64,000 bases of DNA from an uncultured Treponema sp. (GTDB taxonomy: Bacteria; Spirochaetota; Spirochaetia; Treponematales; Treponemataceae): the NCBI GenBank assembly GCA_900319625.1, contig ONPD01000009.1, forward strand, positions 48,098-112,097. The letters are read 5' to 3'. The position numbers and the translations under genes were made by a program. Under the pieces are notes generated by a model. That model was given only the letters and a program-made list of their open reading frames with translations. It was not told where the DNA came from and did no database searches. Shown here in pieces: positions 36,816 to 44,484 of this stretch. The stretch's first letter is position 1. Each line of letters begins with the position of its first letter.

Positions 36816-37864
36816 TATCTTCCTCCTTCCTTCAATACTTCAACACCAACATCAAGCGCCTTTATATGCTTTAAAGCTCTTTCAATTACTGCATCTTGGC
36901 CACTGACAATTGCAACAGTACCGCCAATCGGCGCATCCTGAACAATCTCAATTTCTGCAAAAATGATATTAATTGTAACTTCATAAAGTCGGGAAATAGC
37001 AGAAATCAAAGGTTCAGAAACATTCTTGGTTATGTAGGTAAAACGTACAAGCTTTTCATCTTTTTCCAGATGAACTACTGGAGAATCTTCGGCAATAAGT
37101 TCTTCTACTTTTGAAAGATTTGACGTAGAACGAATAAAGCGTCTGGTAACTTCGTCTTTAGGAGTTGCAAAAATTGTAAATACATCACCCTGCTCTACAA
37201 TTCTGCCATTTTCCATTACAGCAACCTTATCACAGATTTCCTTAATTACTTCCATCTGATGAGTAATGATTACAATTGTAAGTCCGAGTTTTTCCTTAAG
37301 CTTTTTAAGCAGTTTTAGAATTGATTTCGTTGTAGTCGGATCAAGGGCACTTGTGGCTTCATCACACAAAAGAATATCGGGATCATTTGCAAGAGCACGG
37401 GCAATCGCAACTCTCTGTTTTTGTCCGCCCGAAAGCTGTTCCGGATAGTTTTTTGATTTTTCATCAATCTCTACAAGTTTTAAGAGAGAATGAACTTTAT
37501 TGGCAATTTCTTCTTTTGAAAAGCCTGAACGCTTAAGAGGAAAAGCAACATTTTCAAAAACATTACGACTATTCAACAGATTAAAATGCTGAAAAATCAT
37601 TCCGATTTTCTTTCGTTCTTCGCGAAGTTCTTTCTGCGAAAGAGAAATAAAATCCTTACCCTTTACAATAACGCTTCCAGAAGTAGGTCGTCCCAGCAGG
37701 TTTATAGTGCGAACCAGAGTTGATTTACCAGCACCTGAAAATCCGATAATTCCAAAAATGTCACCTTTTTCAATAGAAACAGATGCATTCTCTACGGCAT
37801 TAAAAGTTTTCTTATCCTGAATAAAGGTTTTTGTAATATTTTTTAATTCAATGATAGCAGCCAA
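36815..37864 (-). CDS. metN: Methionine ABC transporter ATPase MetN with NIL domain
   Basis: A 349-residue ATPase with Walker [30 protein letters not shown] and a C-terminal NIL domain (VRFTYITKNVSEPLISAISR through IGGTVAIVSGQ), the methionine-sensing module that gives transinhibition in MetN. The frame stays open to 37915, but TTG 37864 has AAGGAG 7 bases before it and starts right at the ABC domain (LAAIIELKNITKTF), so it is preferred. Internal methionine thus probably shuts uptake down as well as transcription being controlled. Confidence 0.92.
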   Translation of the reverse strand: MAAIIELKNITKTFIQDKKTFNAVENASVSIEKGDIFGIIGFSGAGKSTLVRTINLLGRPTSGSVIVKGKDFISLSQKELREERKKIGMIFQHFNLLNSRNVFENVAFPLKRSGFSKEEIANKVHSLLKLVEIDEKSKNYPEQLSGGQKQRVAIARALANDPDILLCDEATSALDPTTTKSILKLLKKLKEKLGLTIVIITHQMEVIKEICDKVAVMENGRIVEQGDVFTIFATPKDEVTRRFIRSTSNLSKVEELIAEDSPVVHLEKDEKLVRFTYITKNVSEPLISAISRLYEVTINIIFAEIEIVQDAPIGGTVAIVSGQDAVIERALKHIKALDVGVEVLKEGGR

Positions 37865-37915
37865 AACTACACTCCTTATTTTGCAATACCCTGCAAGAGT
37901 CTGAAGACAGAACAA

Positions 37916-37950
37916 ATTGTATATTAGTTTTACCTATCTATTCAATGGGT
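37916..37950 (-). promoter_or_regulatory. Degenerate regulon operator/promoter for metN
   Basis: On the minus strand ACCCATTGAATAGATAGGT (37950-37932) fits the ACCTA-N9-TAGGT box with one half-site change and embeds TTGAAT as -35. TACAAT (37921-37916) follows after 18 bases. Weaker than the others. Confidence 0.6.
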
Positions 37951-38020
37951 TATTATTTTTATTGGAACTTTTCGCCTGCCTAAAATATAAATTTATATGA
38001 TTTTATCATATTTGTTTAAT

Positions 38021-38075
38021 TCCTATTGATTTAGTAGGTAATTAATTGTATATTATCTCCATCTACCTTGTAGGT
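38021..38075 (+). promoter_or_regulatory. Regulon promoter/operators for locus III
   Basis: TCCTATTGATTTAGTAGGT (38021-38039) contains TTGATT as -35, and TATATT at 38049-38054 lies 17 bases on. A second, compressed palindrome, CTACCTTGTAGGT, follows at 38063-38075. It drives the NifX-like gene and D3/K3. Confidence 0.78.
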
Positions 38076-38103
38076 TTATATTTTATAAGAGGCATATTAA
38101 GAG

Positions 38104-38532
38104 ATGGCATATAAGATTGCAGTTGCTAGTTCAGATGGAATAAATGTTGACCTTCACTTTGGAGCAGCTAAAAAACTTTTGATTTTTGCTGTTGCGGATG
38201 ACGGAAAATTTGAGCTGGAAGAAAAGCGGGAATTAAAAGAAGAGGAAATTCTGGCTGCAGAAAACTGTTCAGACAGTGCTAAGTGTAAATCTGGCTGTGG
38301 AAACGGAAACGGTTCTGGAGCTGGCTGCGGTAACGGTGGCGCTTCTGCAAAAGTTGAGCAGATTAGCGATGTACGGGCAGTGGTTGCGGCTAAGATTGGC
38401 TTTAATGTAACCAAGGCACTGGAAAAAAAGGCAATCGCAAACTTTGATGTGGAATGCCCTGTGCAGGAAGCATTGGAAAAGATTACCAAGTATTTTTACA
38501 GCGTGGACCATCACCAAAGATTTGGAAGATAG
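38104..38532 (+). CDS. NifX-like protein with Cys/Gly-rich insert
   Basis: A 142-residue relative of the cofactor carrier at 7086, starting YKIAVASSDGINVDLHFGAAKKL. Between the two halves (about residues 58-78) it carries KCKSGCGNGNGSGAGCGNGG, with further Cys just before it. The FeMo-cofactor-carrier fold then resumes (VRAVVAAKIGFNVTKALEKKAIANF). Cysteines could bind an FeS cluster or the cofactor precursor. First gene of the D3/K3 operon, so it probably serves that pair. Confidence 0.82.
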   Translation: MAYKIAVASSDGINVDLHFGAAKKLLIFAVADDGKFELEEKRELKEEEILAAENCSDSAKCKSGCGNGNGSGAGCGNGGASAKVEQISDVRAVVAAKIGFNVTKALEKKAIANFDVECPVQEALEKITKYFYSVDHHQRFGR

Positions 38533-38652
38533 CAGGCGTTGCGGGCGGCGATTGAGCCCGCAGAAGGGGTAGCGGAAAACGGACGCGAAGCGGACGGTTG
38601 AAGCGAGGGGAAGGCTTTCCCCACCCTTTGGCTTTTTTATAGGAGTTAGCAA
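38533..38652 (+). repeat. Hairpin-rich spacer in front of D3
   Basis: No gene is seen in these 120 bases. TGCGGGC...GCCCGCA and the palindrome GGGGAAGGCTTTCCCC (38607-38622) are present. The latter, and parts of its left flank, match the spacer before D1. A Shine-Dalgarno (AGGAG) follows. Confidence 0.6.
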
Positions 38653-40098
38653 ATGGCAGTACAGTACAGTGGAGTTCGGGAAAGCAAAGAAGGGCGCGTA
38701 AACGATTTTGGCGGAAGCAGTCTTCAGGCGGCGGAAAAATTTGCGGGCAAATGCCTTAAACGGGCAGACAGGTCTTTTTCTCAGGGCCTGCAGTGCCAGC
38801 AGATTAACAGCATGGCCTGTCTGATGAGCCTTGAAGATTCAGTTTTTATTTCGCATTCGCCTCAGGGCTGCCTGGGCTGTACCATTATGGCCGTCGATAT
38901 GTACCGGGTTGGTCAGGCGCATCGGGGAATCAAGCTGATTAAGAATCCGCGGATTATCGTGACTAACCTGGATCAGAAAAGCGTTGTTTTTGGCGGTGAA
39001 GCAAAGCTGCGTGAGGCGGCTCAGAAGGCTGTTGCCCGCTATAATCCTAAGCTGATTTTTATTTACGCTTCCTGCGCGTCGGGAATTATCGGCGACGACA
39101 TCGATTCGATTGCAAGTGATTTGAGCGCTGAGTACCCTAACACTACTTTTATTCCGATTCACTGCGAAGGTTTTAAGAGTAAGGTTTGTGCCAGCGGTTT
39201 TGATGCGGCTTTTCTTTCTATTAATAAGTACATTTTGAAGAAGCAGAAGCTGCCAACTGTGCCTAATCTTGTAAATCTTTTTGCGCCAACAACCGTCAGC
39301 TTTGCCGACCAGAAGGAAATGGAGCGCATGCTGGGACTGATTGGGGCTGAGGTAAACTACATTCCTTTTTACAGTTCGCTGGAAAAAATCAAGCGCATTC
39401 CGCAGGCGGTGGCTTCGACTTCCATCTGTAAGGTTTTTGCCGACGAGTTTATGAAGACTCTGGAAGAGGATTACGGCATTCCATATTCGCACACGGTTAT
39501 GCCGATTGGAATCCGCAACACAGACAAATGGTATCGCGGAATTGCAAAGGTACTGGGTAAGGAAGCCGAGGTTGAAGAAATCATAGAGCGCGAACATAAA
39601 CGAATTGAGCCGCTCGTTGCAAAAATCCGTGCCCGACTGGAAGGAAAGCGGGTTTTCATCTGCGGTGGAACAGGACGTTCTTTTGCCGCAGCCGCCCTCA
39701 TTGACGATTTTGGAATGAAGCTTGTTGGTCTTGAAACTCCAACATACGATGACGACGCTCAGGTTGATATTGAATATCTGAACACAATCCATAAGGACTT
39801 TGTGGTTGATATTGCAAACATGCAGCCTTTTGAGCAGGTAAATCTTGTAAAAAAGCTCAAGCCGGATGCATTTATCGGAGTTCCGGAATGGGCCGCAAAG
39901 CTTGGAATCCCGACAACCCACGTTCTGGACGGAAAACGCCCGACAATGGGTTACGACGGTCTTTTGTATCTGGGGAACAAGATTGCAGATCAGCTGAGCA
40001 ATCCGGGCTTCAACAAGAAGCTTGCAGAACACGTAAAGCTGCCTTACCGCGAAAGCTGGTATGAACAGGATGCTTTCAAGTATATCGTAGGAGTATAA
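38653..40098 (+). CDS. Nitrogenase-like alpha subunit D3 (NifD family)
   Basis: A 481-residue NifD-like protein, clearly diverged from D1/D2. P-cluster cysteine contexts are SMACLMS, HSPQGCLGC and YASCASGIIGDDI; the cofactor-ligand position is the Cys of STSICKVFADEF before LEEDYGIPY. The NifD Gln191/His195 positions are Cys and Phe (KVCASGFDAAF), differing from the Trp/Phe of D1 and D2. The second half ends GYDGLLYLGNKIADQL. The distinct pocket suggests another substrate from D1. K3 follows after 2 bases. Confidence 0.9.
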   Translation: MAVQYSGVRESKEGRVNDFGGSSLQAAEKFAGKCLKRADRSFSQGLQCQQINSMACLMSLEDSVFISHSPQGCLGCTIMAVDMYRVGQAHRGIKLIKNPRIIVTNLDQKSVVFGGEAKLREAAQKAVARYNPKLIFIYASCASGIIGDDIDSIASDLSAEYPNTTFIPIHCEGFKSKVCASGFDAAFLSINKYILKKQKLPTVPNLVNLFAPTTVSFADQKEMERMLGLIGAEVNYIPFYSSLEKIKRIPQAVASTSICKVFADEFMKTLEEDYGIPYSHTVMPIGIRNTDKWYRGIAKVLGKEAEVEEIIEREHKRIEPLVAKIRARLEGKRVFICGGTGRSFAAAALIDDFGMKLVGLETPTYDDDAQVDIEYLNTIHKDFVVDIANMQPFEQVNLVKKLKPDAFIGVPEWAAKLGIPTTHVLDGKRPTMGYDGLLYLGNKIADQLSNPGFNKKLAEHVKLPYRESWYEQDAFKYIVGV

Positions 40099-40100
40099 TC

Positions 40101-41405
40101 ATGAGTTTTGTAACAGAAAATCCACGCGGCGGCTGTGTGCTTGCCGGCATAAATTCAGTTCTGGCAGCAATCAATCACGTCTGCCCTATCCTTCATTCTG
40201 GTCCCGGCTGCTGTATGCAGACAACTGCCGCCGAACAGGGAAACAGCGGCCACAAACACGCCTGCTTTGTAAGCGGAGTTTCGCTTCCTTCCAGCAATAT
40301 GCTTGAAAAAGAAGTCGTATTCGGCGGCGTAAACAAACTGCGCACCACAATTCAGGGCGCAATAGAAGTAATCGACGCAGACGCCTATTTTGTCCTCACA
40401 GGCTGTACAGCGGGAATCATCGGAGATGACATTGCAAGCGCTACCGATGAGTTCACGGCAAAAGGCCACAAGGTTTATGCAATCGAAACACCGGGCTTTG
40501 CAGGCGACAGCCTCCTTGGCTACGAAACAGTCTGGAACACCTTCCTGGACAAGGTGATTCAGCCGCCAAGAGAGGACGTAAAAGCAAAACGCGCCCGCCC
40601 CCTCGTAAACATCTTCGGAATCGTGCCATATCACGACCCATACTGGAGCGGAACCCTTGAAGAAATCGACCGCATCCTTTCCAAGCTCGGAATCGAGGTC
40701 AACACCTTCTTCACAAAGCACCAGGGAATCGACGTAGTTGAACACTGCTCCGAAGCAGACCTCAACATTATCATAAATCCATGGCTTTTCAACGGCCCGG
40801 CCAAAAAATTTGAAAAGAAGTTCGGCGTTCCAAGCCTGCGCTTCCCATTCGTACCGGTCGGTGCCACAGACACAAGCCGCTTCGTCCGCGAAGTAGCCGC
40901 CGCCCTCAAACTCGACAGCGCGCTGGTAGACAAAGTCATCGCCGAGGAAGAAGATTACGTTTACTCCTACCTTGCCCAGAGCATCGGACAGCTCAGCTGG
41001 AAAAGATTTGCGGTGGCAGGGGATGCATCAAGCGCAATCGGCCTGACCCGCTATCTTGCCAACGATTACTCCTTCAGCCCGGTCCTCGTAGTGATTACAG
41101 AAACAATCTATCGCCCCGAAGACAAAGAGCGCATCATCCAGAATATCAGCCAGCTTGAGTACGCCGCAGCGCCAAAAATTGTCTTCGCCAGCGACCAGTG
41201 GGAAATCAACCAGGCAATCCTCAACGAGCCCGAAGACATCAGCCTTCTGGTAGGAAGCACCAACGAAAAGGAAATCGGCCTCGAAAAGCAGATCCAGTTC
41301 CTCAACGCCACCTTCCCCCTCAACGACCGCCTGGTTTTCAACCGCACCTACGCCGGTTACCGCGGCAGCCTCACCTTCACCGAAGACCTCTACGATAATC
41401 TGTAG
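40101..41405 (+). CDS. Nitrogenase-like beta subunit K3 (NifK family)
   Basis: A 434-residue partner of D3. P-cluster cysteines are in the N-terminal GGCVLAG, LHSGPGCC and LTGCTAGIIGDD. It shares GYRGSLTFTEDLYD at the end with K1/K2, but its overall start (NPRGGCVLAGINSVLAAINHV) is more like classic NifK/NifN than K1/K2 are. The last third is GC-richer at third codon positions than the neighbours. Complex with D3, reduced by the single NifH, is expected. Confidence 0.9.
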   Translation: MSFVTENPRGGCVLAGINSVLAAINHVCPILHSGPGCCMQTTAAEQGNSGHKHACFVSGVSLPSSNMLEKEVVFGGVNKLRTTIQGAIEVIDADAYFVLTGCTAGIIGDDIASATDEFTAKGHKVYAIETPGFAGDSLLGYETVWNTFLDKVIQPPREDVKAKRARPLVNIFGIVPYHDPYWSGTLEEIDRILSKLGIEVNTFFTKHQGIDVVEHCSEADLNIIINPWLFNGPAKKFEKKFGVPSLRFPFVPVGATDTSRFVREVAAALKLDSALVDKVIAEEEDYVYSYLAQSIGQLSWKRFAVAGDASSAIGLTRYLANDYSFSPVLVVITETIYRPEDKERIIQNISQLEYAAAPKIVFASDQWEINQAILNEPEDISLLVGSTNEKEIGLEKQIQFLNATFPLNDRLVFNRTYAGYRGSLTFTEDLYDNL

Positions 41406-41412
41406 TTTTTCT

Positions 41413-41611
41413 GGGCGTTCCCCGGCAAGGACCTAAGTTCCTGCAAGACCGCCCTTGCGGAGTTAAGGCAAGGTCCGGCCCATCCTGAAGTTTTCACACC
41501 AGTTTGCGACCTTGCCGGGTCGGCTGTTCCGCACTTTCGCTATCGCTTCATTCCTCCGCTTCGCCAAGCTCCGCTCCGGAACGCCTTCGGCGGTGCTTCA
41601 TAGCCTAACGC
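41413..41611. repeat. Dispersed repeat, GGGCGTT...CCTAACGC type
   Basis: A GC-rich 199-base element begins with GGGCGTTC 8 bases after K3 and ends CCTAACGC. It contains CTTTCGCTATCGCTTCATTCC and GGAACGCCTTCGGCGG. Shorter relatives with the same ends are at 48467-48568 and 57984-58122. No coding capacity is seen. Confidence 0.7.
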
Positions 41612-41688
41612 GTGATTAAAAAAACTTTCCAAAATAAGAATATTAATAATTACTAAAGTTTATCTGCTTTATTTTTGAACAATTGTGG

Positions 41689-41746
41689 TATAATTACTGA
41701 GTATGTACAAAATGTCAGATTCAGATTTTGCTGATTTTGATAAGTA
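41689..41746 (+). promoter_or_regulatory. Extended -10 promoter and 14-codon upstream frame
   Basis: TGGTATAAT at 41686-41694 is an extended -10. From 41702 a 14-residue frame (MYKMSDSDFADFDK) ends TAA at 41746, so that TAAATG joins it to the next gene's first ATG. It may be a leader peptide or a gene remnant. Confidence 0.4.
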
Positions 41747-41747
41747 A

Positions 41748-42278
41748 ATGCTCCCTTGCTGGGGAACGCGCCCACTTGTGTGCCAGTTTCTATATCACAT
41801 GACTAAAACAAAACTTGAAAAATATTTTACTACAAATGCAAGAGAGTTTAATCCAGTAGTTTTTGCACACCTTTTTACAAAGGTTAGAACTATTGGCTTT
41901 TCAACAAACTCACTCTCTAATAAAGATTTTCTTCACTATCGCGAATTGCTGATAAAAGAATTAAATTATTATGACAAAGCAATTGCTTTAGATTTTGCGA
42001 GAGCTCTGTCAAATCAAAACCTGCAAACTTATTCAAAAGATTTCTATAATCTCATTTATATTATGTTCTCGCATTTTGTAGAGATTTATAATAATTTACA
42101 TCAATACAAAGAAGCTACCATTAACACAAATATCAGGATTGCCAAAACTTATCTGGAAGAATCACAAAAAAGCCTTGATGATACGGAACTAAAAAAATCA
42201 CTTCAAAATATCTATGATTTTCTAAAGTTAGTTTATGATGAATATAAGGAAGAATTAAAGACTTCTCCAGCTTTATAA
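41748..42278 (+). CDS. Hypothetical helical protein
   Basis: A 176-residue frame with no recognised family. From MTKTKLEKYF (ATG 41799) on it is helix-rich, polar and Tyr/Asn/Lys-rich; the 17 residues before that (from ATG 41748) look unlike the rest and contain two Cys. The local DNA is much AT-richer than the genes on either side. No Shine-Dalgarno stands out at either ATG. Low GC, a repeat on one side and no link to neighbours suggest recent arrival. Function unknown. Confidence 0.5.
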   Translation: MLPCWGTRPLVCQFLYHMTKTKLEKYFTTNAREFNPVVFAHLFTKVRTIGFSTNSLSNKDFLHYRELLIKELNYYDKAIALDFARALSNQNLQTYSKDFYNLIYIMFSHFVEIYNNLHQYKEATINTNIRIAKTYLEESQKSLDDTELKKSLQNIYDFLKLVYDEYKEELKTSPAL

Positions 42279-42317
42279 GGCGCCCCAAAGCCCCTCCTGG
42301 CTCGCCCGCTCATTTCT

Positions 42318-42370
42318 ACCTATTGACACACTAGGTTATTACCCGTTATTATCCTAGTAACTTAATAGGT
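42318..42370 (+). promoter_or_regulatory. Regulon promoter/operators for orphan binding protein
   Basis: ACCTATTGACACACTAGGT (42318-42336) embeds TTGACA. TATTAT at 42347-42352 follows after 18 bases. A second box, TCCTAGTAACTTAATAGGT, is at 42352-42370, the closest spacing (34 bases) of any pair here. Confidence 0.83.
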
Positions 42371-42414
42371 AATACACCGCGGGATCTAAACACCCCGTTT
42401 ACACAGGAGGCCTT

Positions 42415-43497
42415 ATGTCAATCACAAAAACAAAAGTCGTGGCAGGAGCACTCACCGCCCTCGCCCTCTCAGCATCACTTTTCTTCACCTCATGCGGCGG
42501 CGAAAAGAAAAACGCTGACTTCACCTTCAAAATCGGAACCGCAAACTCAGGACTTTGCGCAGCCCCCCTTCATGTGGCAATCGATAAAGGCATTTTTAAG
42601 GAAGAATTCGAAAAAGCCGGCCTTAAATACGAAGTAATCGAAATCGACCTCATGCAGGCAACCTCACTTGTAGTCGCAAAAAAAATCGACGCAACCTTCG
42701 GACTCGCAGGCTCCCTGCTCCCACAGCTGGATAACGGCCTTGAAGTAAGCTTCCTCACAGGCGTTCACACAGGATGTACAAAGTTCTACGTACGTGCCGA
42801 CTCTCCATATTACTCTGCCGCAGACCTCAAAGGAAAAACAATCGGCCTATGCGGAGTTCAGGATTCTTCTACAATCGTCTGGCAGCGAAAATTCCACGAG
42901 CTGGGCCTCACAGCCTACGGACCTGAAGCAGACTTCAAAATGGCAATTTACGGCCTTACAGACCTTCCAATCGCACTGGAAAACGGAGCCGTTGATGCTG
43001 TCGGCCTCCACGACCCTGTCGGCTACCTTGCAGAGAAACAGTACGGCTTCAGAAACATTCTTGACACCACATCAGATTCAACCTTCAGCCAGGAATACTG
43101 CTGTATGACCTTCGTTTCCAGCGAGGTTGCAAAAAAATATCCTGAGCATACAAAGGCCTTTATCCGCGCAATGCTCAAAGCCTCTGCCTTCACCCAGTCT
43201 CAGCCTTACGAAACTGCCCGCCTGCAGATTGAAAACAAGCACGTAAGCGGCGACCTTGAATCAAATGCCGAGATGCTCAAAACCTACAACTACACACCTT
43301 CCGTTGGACTTGCCTACCAGACACTTTTCAACGCCATCGATCAGGTTGTAGACATGGGAATCATGCAGAACGTTGCCGACAAGCAGTCCTTTGTTGACTC
43401 TCATTTTGTCCGCTATGACGATGTGCCGGACTCATACGTTTACAGCGACGGTATTTACACAGAATCAAAAGTTACAAAACTGGCACAGAATTTGTAA
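42415..43497 (+). CDS. NitT/TauT-type ABC substrate-binding lipoprotein
   Basis: A 360-residue NMT1/SsuA-like binding protein with lipobox FTSCGG near residue 26, then FKIGTANSGLCAAPLHVAIDKGIFKEEFEK, and a mid-region TIGLCGVQDSS. These proteins bind taurine, alkanesulfonates, nitrate or thiamine precursors. No permease or ATPase gene is adjacent, so it must use a distant transporter. The regulon boxes argue for an organosulfur ligand. Six Cys, including a CC pair, is high for the family. Confidence 0.85.
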   Translation: MSITKTKVVAGALTALALSASLFFTSCGGEKKNADFTFKIGTANSGLCAAPLHVAIDKGIFKEEFEKAGLKYEVIEIDLMQATSLVVAKKIDATFGLAGSLLPQLDNGLEVSFLTGVHTGCTKFYVRADSPYYSAADLKGKTIGLCGVQDSSTIVWQRKFHELGLTAYGPEADFKMAIYGLTDLPIALENGAVDAVGLHDPVGYLAEKQYGFRNILDTTSDSTFSQEYCCMTFVSSEVAKKYPEHTKAFIRAMLKASAFTQSQPYETARLQIENKHVSGDLESNAEMLKTYNYTPSVGLAYQTLFNAIDQVVDMGIMQNVADKQSFVDSHFVRYDDVPDSYVYSDGIYTESKVTKLAQNL

Positions 43498-43555
43498 AAT
43501 AAAAACCTTGACGAAAGGGCCTTTACATTAGCATCTTATACGATGGAGGTTCTGT

Positions 43556-43727
43556 GTGACTTTTGAAAACCAGACATTCGATCAGGAAAGAGCTTTGTAT
43601 GGCCTGCAGGGTGGCACTCTGGTATGATACGGGTGTCACCCTTGAAAGCTGTAAACTGAACGGCATTAAAGCTTTACGGGAGTGCCAGAACAAAACTGAA
43701 ATAAAGATTAATTCTCCAGCCGCATTT
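43556..43727 (+). pseudogene. Remnant of a DUF3737-type gene
   Basis: After GGAGG, GTG 43556 starts TFENQTFDQERALYGLQ, very like the first residues of the intact gene at 49331 (IENQTFDEERALYGLK). The frame ends after 23 codons; a shifted frame then reads ALWYDTGVTLESCKLNGIKALRECQ, matching residues 78-103 of the intact protein. About 55 residues are deleted at the junction and the last 170 are gone. The end overlaps the convergent tetR. Confidence 0.85.
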
Positions 43728-44340
43728 TGAGAAAATCTTTTATATCCTTGTAAAAATCCATTGGCGGTGGTGTAATATTGATCTGCTTGAGGGCTTCCTG
43801 AACCAGAGGATTTTTGTAACAGCAGACCGCATTAGATGAAGCATAAAAAAGCAGATCCAGCTGGATTTTATAAGCAGCGTCCTGAGTGGTGACAAGCATT
43901 TGTGCAAGTCTGTCGCGGAAGGCATAAGCCAGGTCATAATATTTCCTTTTGAAAATAGCAAGGCGCTCAACCGTAACATTTGTTTCTATCACCGGATTAA
44001 GATAGGAAACATAGCGCATATAATCCTGATTTGCATTGACAATTCCAGCCCAGACCTCAGCAATCACTTCTTTTGTAAAATTGTTGCCCTCCGGAAAAGC
44101 CGAAAGCAATGCATTGTAATAAGCGGCCATTTTTTCTGCGGAGATTTCCAGAAATATTTCTTCTTTGGTTGTGACGTATTTATAAAGGTTGGCACGAGAC
44201 CAGCCCAGTTTTTCAGCAATAGTCGTAAGAGTAATTTCTGAATAAGGACAGGATGCAAACAGTTCTGCCGTTGCCTCTTTTATTTGAGAAAGTCTTTCTT
44301 CTTTGTGTTCGTCGCTTCTTGCGCGAATATAATCTGCCAT
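43708..44340 (-). CDS. TetR family transcriptional regulator
   Basis: A 210-residue regulator with the N-terminal helix-turn-helix (ATAELFASCPYSEITLTTIAEKLGWSRANLYKYVTTKEEIF) and a helical ligand domain. ATG 44340 is the start; the longer frame to 44583 runs through its own operator. It is divergent from the alpha/beta hydrolase and the stress-type cluster behind it and probably represses both. Confidence 0.9.
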   Translation of the reverse strand: MADYIRARSDEHKEERLSQIKEATAELFASCPYSEITLTTIAEKLGWSRANLYKYVTTKEEIFLEISAEKMAAYYNALLSAFPEGNNFTKEVIAEVWAGIVNANQDYMRYVSYLNPVIETNVTVERLAIFKRKYYDLAYAFRDRLAQMLVTTQDAAYKIQLDLLFYASSNAVCCYKNPLVQEALKQINITPPPMDFYKDIKDFLKMRLEN

Positions 44341-44390
44341 ACCTAGAGAATAACACAGTAAACAATTTTTTGCAATAAGCAACTTTTTGT

Positions 44391-44452
44391 CACTAAAATC
44401 GCATTTTAGTGTTGACAAGTCACCGATTATACCATACACTTTAGTTAAGTGA
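44391..44452. promoter_or_regulatory. TetR operator and divergent promoter
   Basis: The palindrome CACTAAAATCGCATTTTAGTG (44391-44411) touches -35 TTGACA (44412-44417); TACACT at 44435-44440 is 17 bases on. A second palindrome, CACTTTAGTTAAGTG (44438-44452), covers the start site. Both share the ACTTTA/CACTAAA core. Confidence 0.78.
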
Positions 44453-44484
44453 CATAACGTTACTAATGGCACAAGGAGAATATT

